A stretch of 64,000 bases of DNA from Phyllobacterium sp. 21LDTY02-6 (GTDB lineage: Bacteria > Pseudomonadota > Alphaproteobacteria > Rhizobiales > Rhizobiaceae): positions 1 to 64,000 of the forward strand of contig NZ_JAMJWD020000003.1 in assembly GCF_023554255.2 (NCBI RefSeq), written 5' to 3'. Below the pieces are notes generated by a model. It worked only from the letters and a program-made list of their open reading frames with translations, made no database searches and was not told the DNA's origin. This document shows positions 63,618 to 64,000 of the stretch, in pieces (position 1 is the stretch's first letter; every line of letters starts with the position of its first letter). The translations under genes were made by a program, and so were the position numbers.

Positions 63618-64000
63618 GTGAGTTGCTGTTCTGATTTTGGGGCAAGACGCGGGCAGCTGGACGTTGGCAGACCGCAATCCGCACCCGTTTCGGTCGGTAC
63701 GGCCTCCGCCGTCGCGCGGGCGCGCTTTCATGCCAGCCGCAGCCATGTCGGAACTGATCTGCCACTCATCCATGCCGACGGCGAAGGTCCGCGGAAAGCA
63801 GTAAAACTTGCTCCCTTCGAACTCGAGACCGTTGCCGTGACAAATTCACGTTTCGCTGCGTTCGTCGCTGCAACCGGCTATACAACGGAGGCGGAAAAGT
63901 TTGGCTGGGCGCCTGTCTTTGAGGGGCTTTTGCCGATCAGCGCATCTCGCTTCCCCGTCAGTCCCCATATCCCCTGGTGGCATCGCGTAGACGGGGCTTG
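63618..64000 (+). CDS. Formylglycine-generating enzyme (sulfatase maturase), partial
   Basis: The frame opens at a GTG (63618) four nt after the sulfatase stop and runs off the window. The visible part contains DGEGPRKAVKLAPFELETVA, VTNSRFAAFVAATGYTTEAE and then FGWAPVF and PWWHRVDGA, the SUMF1/FGE fold. The catalytic cysteines of this family lie in the missing C-terminal part. It oxidises the CxPSR cysteine of both sulfatases to formylglycine. The first ~30 codons are poorly conserved, so the true start may lie further in. Confidence 0.8.
   Translation, partial: MSCCSDFGARRGQLDVGRPQSAPVSVGTASAVARARFHASRSHVGTDLPLIHADGEGPRKAVKLAPFELETVAVTNSRFAAFVAATGYTTEAEKFGWAPVFEGLLPISASRFPVSPHIPWWHRVDGA

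Overview
Backbone and organism. Outside its first 19 kb this window reads as the chromosome of an alphaproteobacterium of the order Hyphomicrobiales (Rhizobiales), in or near the Rhizobiaceae/Phyllobacteriaceae/Brucellaceae. The evidence is the conserved block ubiG / lysC-ptsP-prfA-prmC-DUF4167, a frcBCAK-type fructose transporter locus, a sitABCD manganese transporter with Mur/Fur-like boxes, a gcvTHP operon behind a tandem glycine riboswitch, high G+C coding sequence, and families of short palindromic intergenic repeats. The species cannot be named from sequence alone.

Genomic island (about 128-19008). It is inserted at the 3' end of an initiator tRNA gene (51-127). The ends are marked by an exact 14-bp direct repeat (114-127 and 18995-19008) and an exact 19-bp inverted repeat (120-138 and 18976-18994). 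The cargo is defence-like. A tightly coupled nine-gene minus-strand operon (11663 to 922) carries the DNA phosphorothioation genes dndA, dndC, dndD and dndE. It continues without a break into a very small protein, a second DndD-like SMC ATPase, a soluble FtsK-type translocase, an AAA/ABC ATPase and a TOPRIM (DUF4435/OLD-like) protein. dndB and dndFGH are absent. This operon is the best candidate for an unusual system. Upstream lie an AbiEi/AbiEii-type toxin-antitoxin pair and a large tyrosine recombinase whose reading frame is split. A divergent pair near the right end is a frameshifted nucleoid-associated-like protein and a membrane protein.

Region 19.0-20.5 kb and other gaps. Noncoding spacers hold two repeat families: a ~100-bp MITE-like element with ~23-bp inverted ends (at least five copies) and a ~345-bp structured element present in two inverted copies (19632-19980 and 46594-46938).

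Region 20.5-29.3 kb: quinone oxidoreductase, UbiG, aspartate kinase, PtsP (nitrogen PTS enzyme I), release factor 1, PrmC and a DUF4167 protein. Region 29.8-37.2 kb: a fructose uptake and catabolism locus, with fructokinase, FucU/RbsD mutarotase and a ROK repressor diverging from FrcB-FrcC-FrcA, a lyxose/mannose isomerase-like cupin and the FrcK-like kinase. Region 37.2-38.1 kb: a HicA-like toxin-antitoxin pair with a perfect operator palindrome. Region 38.5-42.2 kb: SitABCD. Region 42.2-46.5 kb: a thioredoxin-reductase-like flavoprotein with its Rrf2 regulator, a membrane class III cyclase, and hipBA preceded by four operators at exact 27-bp spacing.

Region 47.5-54.2 kb: riboswitch-gcvT-gcvH-gcvP, a sugar 1-dehydrogenase and a PaiB-like protein. 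Region 54.4-56.7 kb is a scar zone with transposase and IS-end remnants, an AT-rich patch, a small membrane-protein pseudogene, a lipoprotein, and fragments of a PQQ glucose dehydrogenase and a MarR-like gene joined head to head. Region 56.7-64.0 kb: a LacI regulator diverging from sulfatase - ABC transporter (permease, ATPase, binding protein) - sulfatase - formylglycine-generating enzyme (cut by the window end). This is a self-contained sulfate-ester uptake and hydrolysis operon that brings its own sulfatase maturase.
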